A stretch of 64,000 bases of DNA from positions 73,124,805-73,188,804 of the forward strand of contig CM034533.1 in the NCBI GenBank assembly GCA_020002185.1, read 5' to 3'. Made by a program: the position numbers and the translations under genes. Positions 24,735 through 35,472 of this stretch are shown here, piece after piece; position 1 is the stretch's first letter, and each line of letters opens with the position of its first letter. The stretch comes from Paraescarpia echinospica (taxonomy: Eukaryota; Annelida; Polychaeta; Sabellida; Siboglinidae). Below the pieces are notes generated by a model that was given only the letters and a program-made list of their open reading frames with translations, had not been told where the DNA came from and ran no database searches.

Positions 24735-26182
24735 ACCGACTTTTTTTATCATAGAATGCCTGGACTATTAGGGTTTTTGCCAACTAATATATAGATATAG
24801 CCATAAACTGTGTGGGGGTGCGCGCGTGTCTGTATGTGTGTCAGTGTCTATATGATTAAATATTAGGCAACGAAAGGAAGACTGTTTTAGAGTCAAACAT
24901 ACACAATGAGGAGAGTTGGCTCCACGTCTAGTGAGAACAAGAAAGGACACAACCTGCGAAAGATGAATGTTACCTCTGCACAGGATACGGAAGTCAAAGT
25001 CTGAAGAAATACAAAGAAGGCAGGATGAAAGGGAGAAGGGATGCGTTAACGCGATCATCTTTAATACCAATGATTCAGCACACACGGAGGAATAGAAGTC
25101 AACCAGCGAGGGCTATCCTGCGCAGTGAATATGACCAAAAGAAAATGTTCAATACAATCAAATAACTTAGGGCTATCAGAAGTGATTCAAGGGCAGCCAG
25201 ACTACAAAATAGCCAGATTATAGTGTAGATATTCACCCCTGAATCCATCTCAGATGTCATCAAACATAAAATACGCCGGTGGTTTGGACATGTTTGTTGT
25301 ATGCCAATGATGACTTTAAAGGACACGGAAAAAGAGGAAGGCAGTATAGTGACCAAATTAGGCAGAGCTCTGGACATGATGAAATGGAGGGGGTGTGACA
25401 TCCAGGAGGATAGTGAGAGGTCAAATTGGCCTAGGCATTTAAGAAAGTCACGACTGAGGAAACCAGACGATGCTGGTGATAAGGAGACCATACAGCTGTT
25501 GCATATTGACGACACTAACACAGCTCCAGAGACGAGGACGAGTTCAAACATGTGTTAAATGGCTGCAACCACTGCACAAGACACATGTAGATATCCAGCA
25601 GGAAACCAATATTGTAACCGAGATTTGGTTTGATTTAGAGAAACCTGTTGGAGGATGGATGAGGTGGTGTACGAAACCCAGAATCCAGTGTAGCTTGGCA
25701 GCTACTGGGACTAAAATGTACTAAGATCCACAAAGATCCGGGATACGATATTTTTATTGTATGGATATATTTAATCTTGTAGTGTCTGTGCAGCACAGAG
25801 GAACTCTAGTGCCGCGCTTGAAACACAAGCCAATTGAACAAAGGCAGCAAATTCTAGGAATTAACTCCACGTGAGCTCGCAGATGAAGGGGAGAAGTTAC
25901 TGAAATGTTTAAACTACTAAAGGGACTTACAAAAATGGAATACACTAATTTTTGACATCTGGTCGAATTGACCACACAAGAGACCTTATGTCAAAGACCT
26001 GTACGTTACAAAGCAGACTAGTATCAGACAAAACTTCCTTAGCTACCGAGTGGCCGGTCACTGAAACAGCTTGTCAGAAAATGTTGTAGGAGAGAGAAGG
26101 GTGATTAAATTCAAGGTGCAACTTGAATTTAATAAAGGTAAAGCTTAATTGTAACCAAAAATACAACAAGTACAATTCATAT
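24735..26182. other. intergenic, with a possible decayed retroelement piece
   Basis: Mostly unique sequence. At about 25,258-25,558 on the + strand a frame reads IKHKIRRWFGHVCCMP, reminiscent of the RWFGHV-type motif near the C-terminus of some non-LTR reverse-transcriptase proteins. Stops occur on both sides, so at most it is a degenerate fragment. Confidence 0.35.
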
Positions 26183-26188
26183 TTTATT
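26183..26188 (-). terminator. ELAC1 polyadenylation signal
   Basis: AATAAA on the minus strand (tttatt on +), about 60 nt after the ELAC1 stop codon. It is the expected hexamer at the expected distance. Confidence 0.6.
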
Positions 26189-26248
26189 TGCATGTTTTGA
26201 TGGTGTCAGCATAGTTTACATGGCCTATTATCTACATGTCTACAACTA

Positions 26249-26386
26249 TCATAAACTCTTTCTCAGTGGTACTGTGACAACAAGGAAGTCTTCAGCTGCT
26301 TGAACATTGTCACTGCCAAAAGCCGCCTTCGCTTGTTGGGCCAGCTTGTGCACTCCTTCAGGCTCTGAATCGCTGTCATTATCCTC
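26249..26386 (-). CDS. ELAC1: ELAC1 exon 9 (C-terminus, stop)
   Basis: Acceptor ccaattgtag, phase 0, 45 codons plus TGA at 26,249-26,251. It encodes [20 protein letters not shown], then [16 protein letters not shown]. The EDF-hydrophobic-P ending is the usual ELAC1 C-terminus. Confidence 0.92.
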   Translation of the reverse strand, partial: EDNDSDSEPEGVHKLAQQAKAAFGSDNVQAAEDFLVVTVPLRKSL

Positions 26387-29300
26387 CTACAATTGGAAAA
26401 AAATCCATTATTATTTAAGCTTATTAATCAAAATACAAGCACCAAGGCACAAGAATTAATATGCAAATTAATTAATGGGATTTGCGTAAGGGAGTTAATT
26501 CCAGATTGTTGGTGTTGCTAGAGACAACTCGCTTACCTGGTTAAGTTTTGTTTAGGAACAAAACATTTTTTGCGAGAATCAGACAGATGATCTGAGTTGC
26601 TTGGCGATATTTATCAAATGCAGTACTGTAGTGAGATAAGATTGATGTAGAAAGGGAAGGATATGCAATAGTGACATTGTATCATGACATAATGTGAGCC
26701 ACAACAGTCATCAACGACATAAACTACAGTGAATGGGCATAAAAACCAACCTCGTCTAAGTGTGAAGCTGGTCGGTATCTTTGGCTGAAGTGTGTCAATA
26801 TGAGTTTTCTAGCGTTTATCTGATGTGCAAATCTCCCTGCCATTCCTACAAAGAATAGTTTCAAAAAGCCTGGAAATGTTGAACTGCTTAGGGATCGTCT
26901 CAGAATGTTGATGTCCAATATCAGACAAAATTACTTTCTTTTGTGGGAGGGGGTCAAAGGCTGTTGATATGTTATGCTTTGTACGAATACTGTTAATACA
27001 TTGATATCATCATATCAATGTTTACCAACTTTTGTATAAGGGGGGCTGAGGCCAGATGAAAGTAATTCCATCTGATATCAGACTTGACATAGGCTGACTG
27101 GTTGATGACAACGGCAAGGCAAAGTTGTTGTCTCATTTGTCAATGTAAAGGTAAGTTCTTATATAGTGCAGTATGCAGTCCACAGTCAAGGCATTTTATA
27201 CTTTACTCTCTGGCAGACCTGTTCAATCAAACACCATCTCAATTTCTCTGGGAAGCATCTAGCCACATTGCAATTAATGCGCAAAGACTACTCCTACACA
27301 AATATCCGCCATTGTTTATAGCCAGGTACTCATTCATACAGCTGAGTGAACTGGACCAACGTAGAGTGAACGAACTTACCCATGGTTCAACACAGGTTTC
27401 GAACCAAGGTTCTCTCAGTTGAGAGTTCGAAGCTCTAGCCACTGCACCCCAATGTGTAGTACATAAGAACATGACTTAATGTCACCAGCTGATCAACTGG
27501 GTATGATTTAAGGGATCATCTCACAACGTTCATATCCGATATCAGACAAAATTACTTTAATATGGCCTCAGCCCACCTCAAACAAAAGTTTGTAAACACA
27601 GCTATGATGATAACAATGTATTAACAGTCCAAAGCATAAAATATCGATGACCGATACCAGACGAAAACTGCCTCTGACCAACCCCCCCAAAAAATTCCAA
27701 ATGAAAGTAATTTTGTCTGATATCAGACATCAACATTTTGAGATGATCCTAAGGATAATAATAATAATGTCAACTTGTAGAGCGCCATAATTCTAGACAA
27801 AAGTCCATTCAGAGGTGCTAAAATAGATTAATACATGAATATTAAAACAAGCTAGTTAAATAAATGATAATAAAAATTAATAAATAAATTGCTAAAACCG
27901 TGATGCATAATGCATAGCCAATAAGATTAGGTGGTAAAACGATATAGCATTAATTAAAACGTGACATACTATGTGCACCATAAGGCATAAATAAGTTAGT
28001 TAAATGAAATAAATTATTTAAAAACACTATGTCATGTACGAGATCACAGACTAAACTAAACATTGAATGATACACGGGACAGGTGGGTTTTTAAAAGTCG
28101 TTTGAATGTGGCTAGCGCTGTGACTGTCTTTAATTCTAACGGAAGAGTGTTCCACATCCATGGGGCCGAAACTGAGAAGGAGCGATCGCCATATCTGCAG
28201 TTGGATGGCGGCACACGCAGGTCATTGTTGTCAGAAGAACATAGCGCACGCGCTGATCGGTACACGTCGAGCAAGTCAGTGATGTACGATGGGGCAATGC
28301 CATGTTGCGCTTGGAACGAAAGCAGCAGTATTTTATACACGATTCGCTGCTTCACCGGAAGCCAATGGAGCTTCTTTAGCACCGGGATGATGTGCTCTCG
28401 CCTGTTGCAGCGGACTACCAATCGAGCTGCTAAGGACATGGCACAGTTCAAGGTAGTCAAAATAGAGTGAGTGAAAGAATGAGTGAGACGTTAACCTGCA
28501 GTGGAATGACCTTTCTCTGCGGCACTTTCTGCCATTTCATCCTCCAGTGTTGCTTCGTGAACGAGCAGGTCTGCATCCTGACACAGTGCTGCTATCTGGT
28601 GACTGTCACATGTGTCTCCTAGAATGACAACCTTACGACCAGGTTGTGGTGGACCAAGAACATGTACAGGTCGTATCTGAACATGTTATTAAAGAAAATG
28701 TGTTCACAAAAATCAGAATCAAATCTATAATTGAGTGTGCACATCTGTGTGTGTTTGAGTGGGGATGGGGGTGTGGTGTGTGCATATATACGTAGTAGGG
28801 TATTTACTGTTTACGTCATATTTGTTAAATGCCAGGGAAGTGAAGCATACTTAAAGTTAAGCAATTACTTAGCGTCACGTGTTTCCGTAAACTCCTATGT
28901 TCGTTTATATTTTTTAAATCACGCCATTTACCAAGACAATCATCTTAGCTGCTTCATGAAACGGTCCCAGGTATGAATACTTTGAGAATCCATATCCTCT
29001 GTGTTTGTGTGCATGCATGTTTGTAGAGCCACCCTGAAGATGAGCAGTTTTGTTTGTTATTTCAATCTACTTTGAGCAAGGATACTACTTCTCCATCAGC
29101 TGTCGTGATACTCTCTCCAGACTTGATTTTGCCATAAAGAGGTCCAGGTTTGACCCCTTTTGCCTTTAGTGTTTGTACATCCAACCTAAAATAAGTATTT
29201 GAGATTAGAAGGAATGATGACTGCAGTGCTACATCTCACTCACGCCATTCGGGTCTGATACAGCAGATGAACATGAAGTGACAAATGACACTCAGGCAAC

Positions 29301-32300
29301 ATACATACTTGGTAGGATGTGTTACAGACCTGCTTGCATGGATGTGTGAGACTTACTTGCAAGGAAGTTTGACAGACTTACTTGCAAGGAAATGTGACAG
29401 ACCTACTTGTACGGAAATAGGAAGTATGACAGACCTACTTGCAAGGAAATGTGACAGACCTACTTGCAAGGATGTATAACAGACCTACTTGCCAGGAAGT
29501 GGACTCTCTGTGATGACGTAGCCATAGCTTGGAATTCGGTGTTTCAGCCAACTTGCCTGTACACTCAGACCACCCTCATCGCAGCTGAAACACAAACCTT
29601 ACAGATTACGAGTAGAGCTACTTGAACTAGCGCTAGTCATTTCAAAACATGAACCACTGAAATCATGTACTGTAGTGCAAGTACCTGAGCACAGCTCCAG
29701 TTGGGTGTAACTCACATGTTCCATACATCTTGAGAATCTGGTTCAATGTCACTTCCAGCCTCTTCATTTGGATGCATCTTCTCCACTGTGGTTGTCTCAT
29801 CACTGTGCCATTCCTTCAAACAGGCAGACATTTTCGTATCATGTGAAGTTGAGTATACAAATTATTAATTCTATAGCAAGCAAACCACAAAGACTGTCAA
29901 TGATGACGCCATCATATATGCATAGTAAATACAAGCCCAAATAAGTTGCATATAATAATGGTACACTGTACCACTTTAACAGATAGAACTTAACTAGTGT
30001 TATATGTTTATTATATAAATGTGTGCTCATCATTTGCACGCATGAGGCATGCTTGATGCACCACATGGCACATGCATTATATGTTCAAACTAACTGACAG
30101 ACACTTGTGAAACAAGAAAACATAGCAGAACTCACAAATGTCTGAACTTTTAACATGACAGACAGTTATTCAAAAAGTAGCATTAAATCAATAAACAAGA
30201 ATATATCATCAAAATATTCAGTACCACGGATATTATGAAACAAGGTTGATTTATTTTCACCCCGATCTTACCTTTGACCTGTCATCAAGTTGGTCAGACA
30301 CAGGGAGCAACTCGTGTATGGCAAAGTTGTAACACAGCTCAGATCGAGACAGGCGTAAACTGGTCCGGATAAACTGTCGCAGTCCACAGGGACCATACAG
30401 GTGGATTGTGGGATGGTCATTCTCTGTGTTGATGTTCATACTGATGGTACATAATAGCCCGGGCAACCCAAACACCTGACAAGAAAAATTTGTTTTTCAT
30501 TGTCAAACATGTTTATTTTTAGCATGTCTACTATTTAATGATTTTGTTTGAATGTAAACTTGCTACCTGCTATATAATCTTTTTAATTGACAGACACCAA
30601 ATATGTCTGAAGCACTGAATGCAATTTATGTAAGGCATCCTGGTGACAGGTTTTATATTTCCTTTTAAGTTTTAGAAGCTACAAAAACGTGCCTATTGTT
30701 ACACCAATGTTGTGTATGGTCAGTGTTGTGTATGGTCAGTGTTGTGTATGGTCAGTGTTGTGGTATTTTTATATAATTGAATGGCTGACACAATTTTTTA
30801 ATAAAACTTAACAAAAACCACATTATAATTGTCCTGTGAACACATAACTCCAGCACTTGGCAAGAACTGTTATGGTATATATGTTCTGTCATGTTCAAAA
30901 CTATTCCAACATCATCTATTCATGTTTTTTGCTCGTAACAAGGAAAAGCCAAACTTGTAGAACATCGGAAGTAACACTTCACTGACATAGAGTTAGACAT
31001 ATATTATTTACAACACATATCAAACTGGAGAAACTAATGTTTATAAAATGCCATAAAAAGAAAGCACTATAAATATTTAAAAGAAATCACACAGGCATAA
31101 TCCTCTTATTTCCATATATGGACTTAGATATTTTATATAAGAGTTTTGATAACTACAGGACGTGAGGATATGTTGTATAAACTTGCATGGTCACCGTGGA
31201 GATGTGTAATAAAGATCTTGCTGATCCTTGCTGCTTTCACATTGCTACGCATCAGCTGTGTTTGCGTTCCTTCCCCGCAGTCTATCAGCCAGTTGCAGCC
31301 ATCTTACCATGAAACACAGTAAACCTCGGATATATTGAATTGCCCTGGATTGGCCAGTTTATTAGTAAAAAATTAATTATATCTTAAATTGACCAATGGT
31401 TTAAATCAATGAAGAAGCTTTCAATCAAGTCTTGATCTACCATGGTAAGTAGTGAGCAACATACTTTATTCCATGGCATGTATGTAAAATGAAATATTAT
31501 GGGTCCAGATGTCCAACTTTTGATTTTACATTGTCAATTCGTTATATCTGATAATTTTATTTTGGCCTTTGGCATTGACAGAATGTTTTATACGTTATAA
31601 TAATGTGTTGTATGTGTAGAAATTCAATAAGAAGAGATTGAGACCAATTAATTTATTCACTATAAATGAGAATTCATTATAAGCTAATTTATTGTGTCTA
31701 TGGTTTACTGTACCACATTACAGACAACTAATGTTCTCACATAGACCACATCAATGGCAGCACATCGCTGAAACTGTGTTATTGACATCACAAATATAAC
31801 ATCCTGCTGTGTGTAACTCACAGCCACCCAGAAAAGAAGACAATCTTTTGGAATGTAATCTGAAGGGATGTGCAGTTGGAAGCTTGGTGAGCCTCAAGTC
31901 AAGCCATGTAGATGGAGGTGTTTGGTGAGCCTTAAGGGGTGTGCATAGTTTAGGTACGTGACAATTTTTTTTAGAATACTTTGTATCTCAATAAAACTGA
32001 TATCACTGGAAAGAGCTTGGAAATACCTTTAACATGGTGCTTATATATTTGTACTATGGTGAATATTAAGAAAGTTATGCCAATTTGAATGTCGGAAATT
32101 ATGTCTAAATTTCGTCCCTTTGTTTTACAGTAAAACATTGGCAAACGTGTGACCAATAATCAAGTTTTTGCACTTCAAAATGTCATAACTTTCTTAATAT
32201 TAATATTATTAAGATACAAATTTTAGTGCATAATTCCTATGGACAACTATTTATAATTATGTAGTTTTAATTACATTGTGATGCTAATTAAGTTCTTAGA

Positions 32301-35194
32301 TTAATAATTAATTACTCAAACGAACGATTCAATGAGATCATTTTTTTAAATAAATTCATTCATACATCATATATTTTAATGAAATGTTCAGTGAGATCAC
32401 ACCACATAATAACATACAAACAAGTGATGGGAAAGTAATGTGTCTGTCCATAGTATTTCTCCAATCAAACATCATTAATTACTTCCCGAATCACTAATTA
32501 ACTAACTTACTGGACTCTTAAATTTCTATAAAACATGATTCATAATTAATATATTTCAATGACATACACACAAGAAACACTACTAGACAGTAGAGAAACT
32601 GGAGATAAAAAAATTAAGTATTTAAATTGTATTCCACAATTACACTTAATTAATTAACCGACTTATTTAGACACACGGACATGCAAACATGACAGTTGTT
32701 TTACATGTATTCTATTCATAGTTAGTCATAGACAGCTGAACAATTTCAATGACATTTTTAGTAAACAAAAACTGGAGATAGCAAAATTAAGTATGTAAAT
32801 TGTATTCCACAATTAAACATAATTACTTATTCCATGAATAACTAATTAACCGACTTATTTAGACACACAGACATGCAAACATGACAATTGTTTTACATGT
32901 ATTCTATTCATAGTTAGCCACAGACACCTGAACAATTTCAATGACATTTTCAGTAAACAAAAACAGAAACTGGAGATAGCAAAATAAGTATGTAAATTAT
33001 ATTCCACAAAATTAATTCTTATTAACCAACTTATTTAGACATGACATGACAATTATTCCGGTCGATGTTGACGGCGCAGGTTCGAACGGTGCAGATCCGG
33101 TCGATGTCGACGGAACAGGTCCAGGTTGAACAAACACTCCGCGGCAAAGCACATCAAACTTCACAAACTCACTTCCTTCTGTTAGATGTCTGTACTTGTC
33201 CAATGTCTTACACAGTTTCTGGACCCGGTACTTATAAGATGAAAGATCCCCAGGAACAACATCCTTCAAAGCTGTGAGTGTACGCGAAATCACACGGTCG
33301 TGTTCAATGTACACAAACAACACATGGCCATTCAGGATATCCTCACCAACACAGGGCAAGGTAGCGAAGTTGTCTGTTAAATGCTGCCTAGAAAGTCCAA
33401 CTTTAGCAGCAGGAGCCTTCCGTTTCTTTTTTGGAGGCATCTTCTGAAATTAAAATGTATAATATGTATTAATTACTATGTAATAGTATCCAGATTACAG
33501 ATAGTAAAACAAGATTCAATATTATACTTATATGATTATAAGTGTGCATGTGATGCGCGCGTGTTGGAATGATTATGTATTAATTGAGTAACAGTTAATC
33601 AATTAATATATAATCACACCCACCACTTAAATAACCTGATATAAGACATACAAGTAGTTTCAATTACAATTTAGAGTAACAATGGCTTCTTTTTGTGTTG
33701 AATCACCTTTTGTGTTGGCTCCAATATGCTGAACAGCCAACAAAAACAAAGAGGACTGCTAAGTTAAATAATCTAATTGCAATCAAATATACAATCACTA
33801 TCAAGTAAAATAACCAAATACTCAATACACTAAGTTACTGTCAAAACATTAAGGAAAAAACAACTGATGTAGAAGAATTGCATTGAAACCTCTGTAGATC
33901 TAGCAGCAAACAAGCTTAAATCATAAATGCACGTTTGTTTGTAAACACTTTCTGAATAGCCAATGAGGATGCCTAAAACAGGTCACGTGATCACCGGGCT
34001 GGTGACAACAACGATCACAAATCGGCAATCATCCTCTAATCCGTATTATTGCATGAGTTACCAACAATCCATAACTTGCTAAAATATAATAACATTAATA
34101 TTGGATGCCTTAATGGCACAATTAAACATGGTTTTGATGGTAAAATAAAACAGTGGGTGACCGTTCGAATTTGTCAACATCGACATTTCTCGGAGCGAAA
34201 ATAGTTTTTCCCTCGGCTAAAAACAAGTACTTCTCTGCTATAGATTTTTCCCAAACTTGGCCAATATATACATAAATATATATTAAACATGTGTATAAAG
34301 TTTAAAAACTTTCATATCCTTACCTTCAAGATGAATATTGACGCTGAAAATGACGTTCGATTTCAAAATTTCACAACTTTCCAAGTTTCCCTCCGATATC
34401 AACAATTCGAAAACGAGGTAGCAGAGGAACACGTGAACTACGTCATCAGTGTTGCTGTGGCTTGGGTATCCCTAAAATAGACCGATGACGCTACAGGAAA
34501 GGGGTCGACCCCTTTCCCCGCAGCGCTCTACAGCGAAACGATGTTCGCGGCCGAAGCGGCCGCCGGAGTTTGTCACGTACCTACATAGTTGGAATGTTTT
34601 GTGAGCTTCGTTGCCTTCGTGGAAATGGGAGCATGCACTTGGATGCTTTTGGTGAGCCTCGAGGACGAGGAGATGAAATTGGAGGTGTTCCAAATTTCGT
34701 GCAAATTGGATTTGGGTATTTTTACACGGACTGACGGTCAGTCTGAAAAGTTGGCAGGTTCATCATCATCATCATGCCACTCATTTTGCGACATTTCAAC
34801 CAACTTTAGGTTACCCAGGAATGATCTTTTGCATACAACAAAACAGGCTGCTTTGATTATAGACAGGGACAGTTTTCTCTCCTTTCTCTCTTTTTTCCCC
34901 CACCGACCAACCAACCGTTGTGTAATGATCAGCCTCAAGATTGATCGCTCAAACATAACAGTTACATTCAGATTCTGAAATATCGCCCACCAGACCAGTT
35001 GTGCAATATCACTAATTCAATATGTCACCGTTTTAAAATTAGTTCATTAAATAATGTGTTATTTACGACACCTTGATTAGATTAATATGAAAGTTTATAT
35101 ACAACACAAACTCACCATAACGAAAAGCGATGCTTGTCGCGCCTCTTGTAGGACTGGGATACGCAGACCCAGTGCCCAAAAACGTTACCTCCAT
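26249..35194 (-). CDS. ELAC1: tRNase Z short form, zinc phosphodiesterase ELAC1 (complete, 9 exons)
   Basis: The gene model joins exons 35194-35116, 31302-31187, 30475-30272, 29813-29716, 29584-29489, 29185-29071, 28676-28496, 26845-26751 and 26386-26249. All phases join, giving 373 residues, close to the ~363 aa of vertebrate ELAC1. The enzyme is a metallo-beta-lactamase-fold endonuclease that removes 3' trailers from precursor tRNAs and repairs tRNA 3' ends. Motifs in order are [30 protein letters not shown], the zinc motif [22 protein letters not shown]-like [40 protein letters not shown], and a terminal EDFLVVTVP. All expected metal ligands appear present. The linker of exon 4 ([13 protein letters not shown]) and the DSDSEPEG stretch of exon 9 are acidic insertions. 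Mobile elements crowd the exon 7-8 intron. Confidence 0.95.
26751..26845 (-). CDS. ELAC1: ELAC1 exon 8
   Basis: Acceptor ttctttgtag, donor gttggt, phase 1 in and phase 0 out. It encodes [20 protein letters not shown], then [20 protein letters not shown] is a hallmark of the family. An inverted-repeat MITE begins only about 45 bp upstream of the acceptor. Confidence 0.93.
26890..27090. mobile_element. MITE copy 1 (one end degraded)
   Basis: The left end gggatcgtctcagaatgttg, then gatatcagacaaaattactt-like sequence, matches the second copy at 27,511. The right end keeps gaaagtaatt...ctgatatcaga, but its last ~25 bp differ. It lies in ELAC1 intron 7. Confidence 0.6.
27148..27470 (+). mobile_element. 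SINE-like dispersed repeat, copy 1
   Basis: About 320 bp starting at gttcttatatagtgcagtat and ending near gagagttcgaagctctagcc. A second copy lies at 51,001-51,330 and a truncated third at 61,495-61,620. It is non-coding, and ggttcgaa-like strings hint at a tRNA-type B box. It lies in ELAC1 intron 7. Confidence 0.65.
27511..27750. mobile_element. MITE copy 2 with ~47 bp inverted ends
   Basis: The left arm (agggatcatctcacaacgtt...) and the reverse complement of the right arm (aggatcatctcaaaatgttg...) match over about 47 bp, up to gacaaaattactttc. Total length is 240 bp, with no coding capacity. The flanking taa/taag on both sides may be a target duplication. It lies in ELAC1 intron 7. Confidence 0.75.
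27752..28462 (-). mobile_element. 5'-truncated non-LTR retrotransposon fragment
   Basis: A minus-strand frame (28,460-28,056) encodes the typical end of LINE reverse-transcriptase proteins: [43 protein letters not shown] and [11 protein letters not shown] 3' untranslated part and an ATT microsatellite tail (ataataata on +) follow at 27,752-27,770. No upstream RT domain is present, so it is 5'-truncated. It lies in ELAC1 intron 7, same orientation. Confidence 0.8.
28496..28676 (-). CDS. ELAC1: ELAC1 exon 7 (GDTCDS / HEAT region)
   Basis: Acceptor acatgttcag, donor gttaac, phase 0 in and phase 1 out. It encodes [20 protein letters not shown], then [20 protein letters not shown] and AAEKGHSTA. 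The Asp of the GDT motif and the HEAT and GHST segments help form the di-zinc site in this family. Confidence 0.95.
29071..29185 (-). CDS. ELAC1: ELAC1 exon 6
   Basis: Acceptor cttattttag, donor gtagat, phase 2 in and phase 0 out. It encodes [20 protein letters not shown], then [19 protein letters not shown]. The [10 protein letters not shown] block is strongly conserved among tRNase Z proteins. Confidence 0.93.
29330..29488 (-). repeat. ~27 bp minisatellite of 5' splice sites next to ELAC1 exon 5
   Basis: Read on the minus strand, the exon end CTTCCTGGCAA|gtaggtctgt is followed by about five imperfect copies reading CCTTGCAA|gtaggtctgt or gtaagtct. Each copy repeats the last exon bases plus a consensus donor. 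The array therefore looks like an amplified exon-intron boundary. Confidence 0.8.
29489..29584 (-). CDS. ELAC1: ELAC1 exon 5
   Basis: Acceptor tgtttcag, donor gtaggt, phase 2 in and phase 2 out. It encodes [20 protein letters not shown], then [12 protein letters not shown]. The HRIPSYGYV block matches the family. The donor follows GGCAA and is repeated several times downstream. Confidence 0.93.
29716..29813 (-). CDS. ELAC1: ELAC1 exon 4 (acidic linker)
   Basis: Acceptor ctgtttgaag, donor gtgagt, phase 0 in and phase 2 out. It encodes [20 protein letters not shown], then [13 protein letters not shown]. The sequence is poorly conserved, but the phase match on both sides and the lack of stops support it. 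Confidence 0.85.
30272..30475 (-). CDS. ELAC1: ELAC1 exon 3
   Basis: Acceptor ttcttgtcag, donor gtaaga, phase 0-0, 204 bp. It encodes [20 protein letters not shown], then [19 protein letters not shown] and [28 protein letters not shown] directly follows the zinc-binding HGDH of exon 2. Confidence 0.95.
30476..31186 (-). other. ELAC1: ELAC1 intron 2 with a GC donor
   Basis: The only donor that joins exon 2 to exon 3 in frame at CAT|GCAAGT uses GC rather than GT, with an otherwise perfect consensus (gcaagt). The acceptor is tcttgtcag. GC-AG introns are a known minor class spliced by the major spliceosome. A short tgttgtgtatggtcag triplication lies at 30,707-30,762. Confidence 0.85.
31187..31302 (-). 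CDS. ELAC1: ELAC1 exon 2 (zinc motif HLHGDH)
   Basis: Phase 1 in and phase 0 out. It encodes [20 protein letters not shown], then [13 protein letters not shown]. The acceptor (gtttcatggtaag) is weak in pyrimidines but gives the right phase with exon 1. The exon stops exactly after the last His of the zinc motif, at a GC donor. Confidence 0.92.
32560..33050. repeat. imperfect ~190 bp tandem duplication
   Basis: The blocks taattaaccgacttatttag, gacatgcaaacatgac and ttttacatgtattctattca recur about 190 bp apart, and a third partial copy runs into 33,050. It is AT-rich and non-coding, in ELAC1 intron 1. Confidence 0.7.
33012..33440 (-). CDS. unidentified 142-codon ORF within ELAC1 intron 1
   Basis: It starts [14 protein letters not shown], a basic nuclear-localisation-like start, with [20 protein letters not shown] and [18 protein letters not shown] in the body and a PSTSTG duplication near the end. 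An acceptor-like tttaatttcag lies just before AAGATG, so it may be the first coding exon of a nested gene or part of a mobile element. No family is recognised. Confidence 0.45.
   Translation of the reverse strand: MPPKKKRKAPAAKVGLSRQHLTDNFATLPCVGEDILNGHVLFVYIEHDRVISRTLTALKDVVPGDLSSYKYRVQKLCKTLDKYRHLTEGSEFVKFDVLCRGVFVQPGPVPSTSTGSAPFEPAPSTSTGIIVMSCLNKLVNKN
35116..35194 (-). CDS. ELAC1: ELAC1 exon 1 (start codon)
   Basis: ATG at 35,194-35,192, donor gtgagt, phase 1 out. It encodes [20 protein letters not shown], then SIAFRY. This is the canonical N-terminal strand and loop of tRNase Z, so the start codon is secure. A LINE 3' end lies only about 150 bp upstream. Confidence 0.95.
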
Positions 35195-35472
35195 CGTTGA
35201 GCTGAGAACATAAACAAACCCTAGCGATCATTTCGTGTATTACACAAACAGCGCCCTCTTGTGAATGACCATGTAAGTTGCAGCACAGCACAGCCTATAT
35301 AATAATTGGCAAAAACCATACGGTCATTACGCCAATATAGGGGACGGGGAGCATATGGCATAGCACTACAGGGAATTTTTAGAGTCGTCTGCCCAGCCTA
35401 GATTTAAAAGTATCCACCGTGGCTGCAGACACAACTGTTTCGGTTAGTCCGTTCCAGTTCCTTACTGTTCTA

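Larger units (their letters stand above)
31303..35115 (-). other. ELAC1: ELAC1 intron 1, AT-rich
   Basis: A 3.8 kb intron. It holds imperfect duplicated segments at about 32,560-33,050 and an unidentified ORF at 33,012-33,440. The rest is AT-rich unique sequence, plus a GC-rich patch around 34,500-34,600. Confidence 0.6.

Noticed and set aside
29071..29185. Suspected frameshift in ELAC1 exon 6 near the GGGG run
   Set aside because: Recounting the bases (AAAAGGGG at about 29,155-29,162) shows the frame is intact, and the exon length of 115 fits the phases of both neighbours.
29483..29493. A GC donor for ELAC1 exon 5 (ggcaagt)
   Set aside because: Using the GT four bases further (GGCAA|gtaggt) gives the correct frame and the conserved PGKLDVQ join, so the intron is ordinary GT-AG.
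34472..34693. Minus-strand ORF starting [18 protein letters not shown] as a possible ELAC1 first exon
   Set aside because: The true first exon with [18 protein letters not shown] is at 35,116-35,194 and joins exon 2 in phase.
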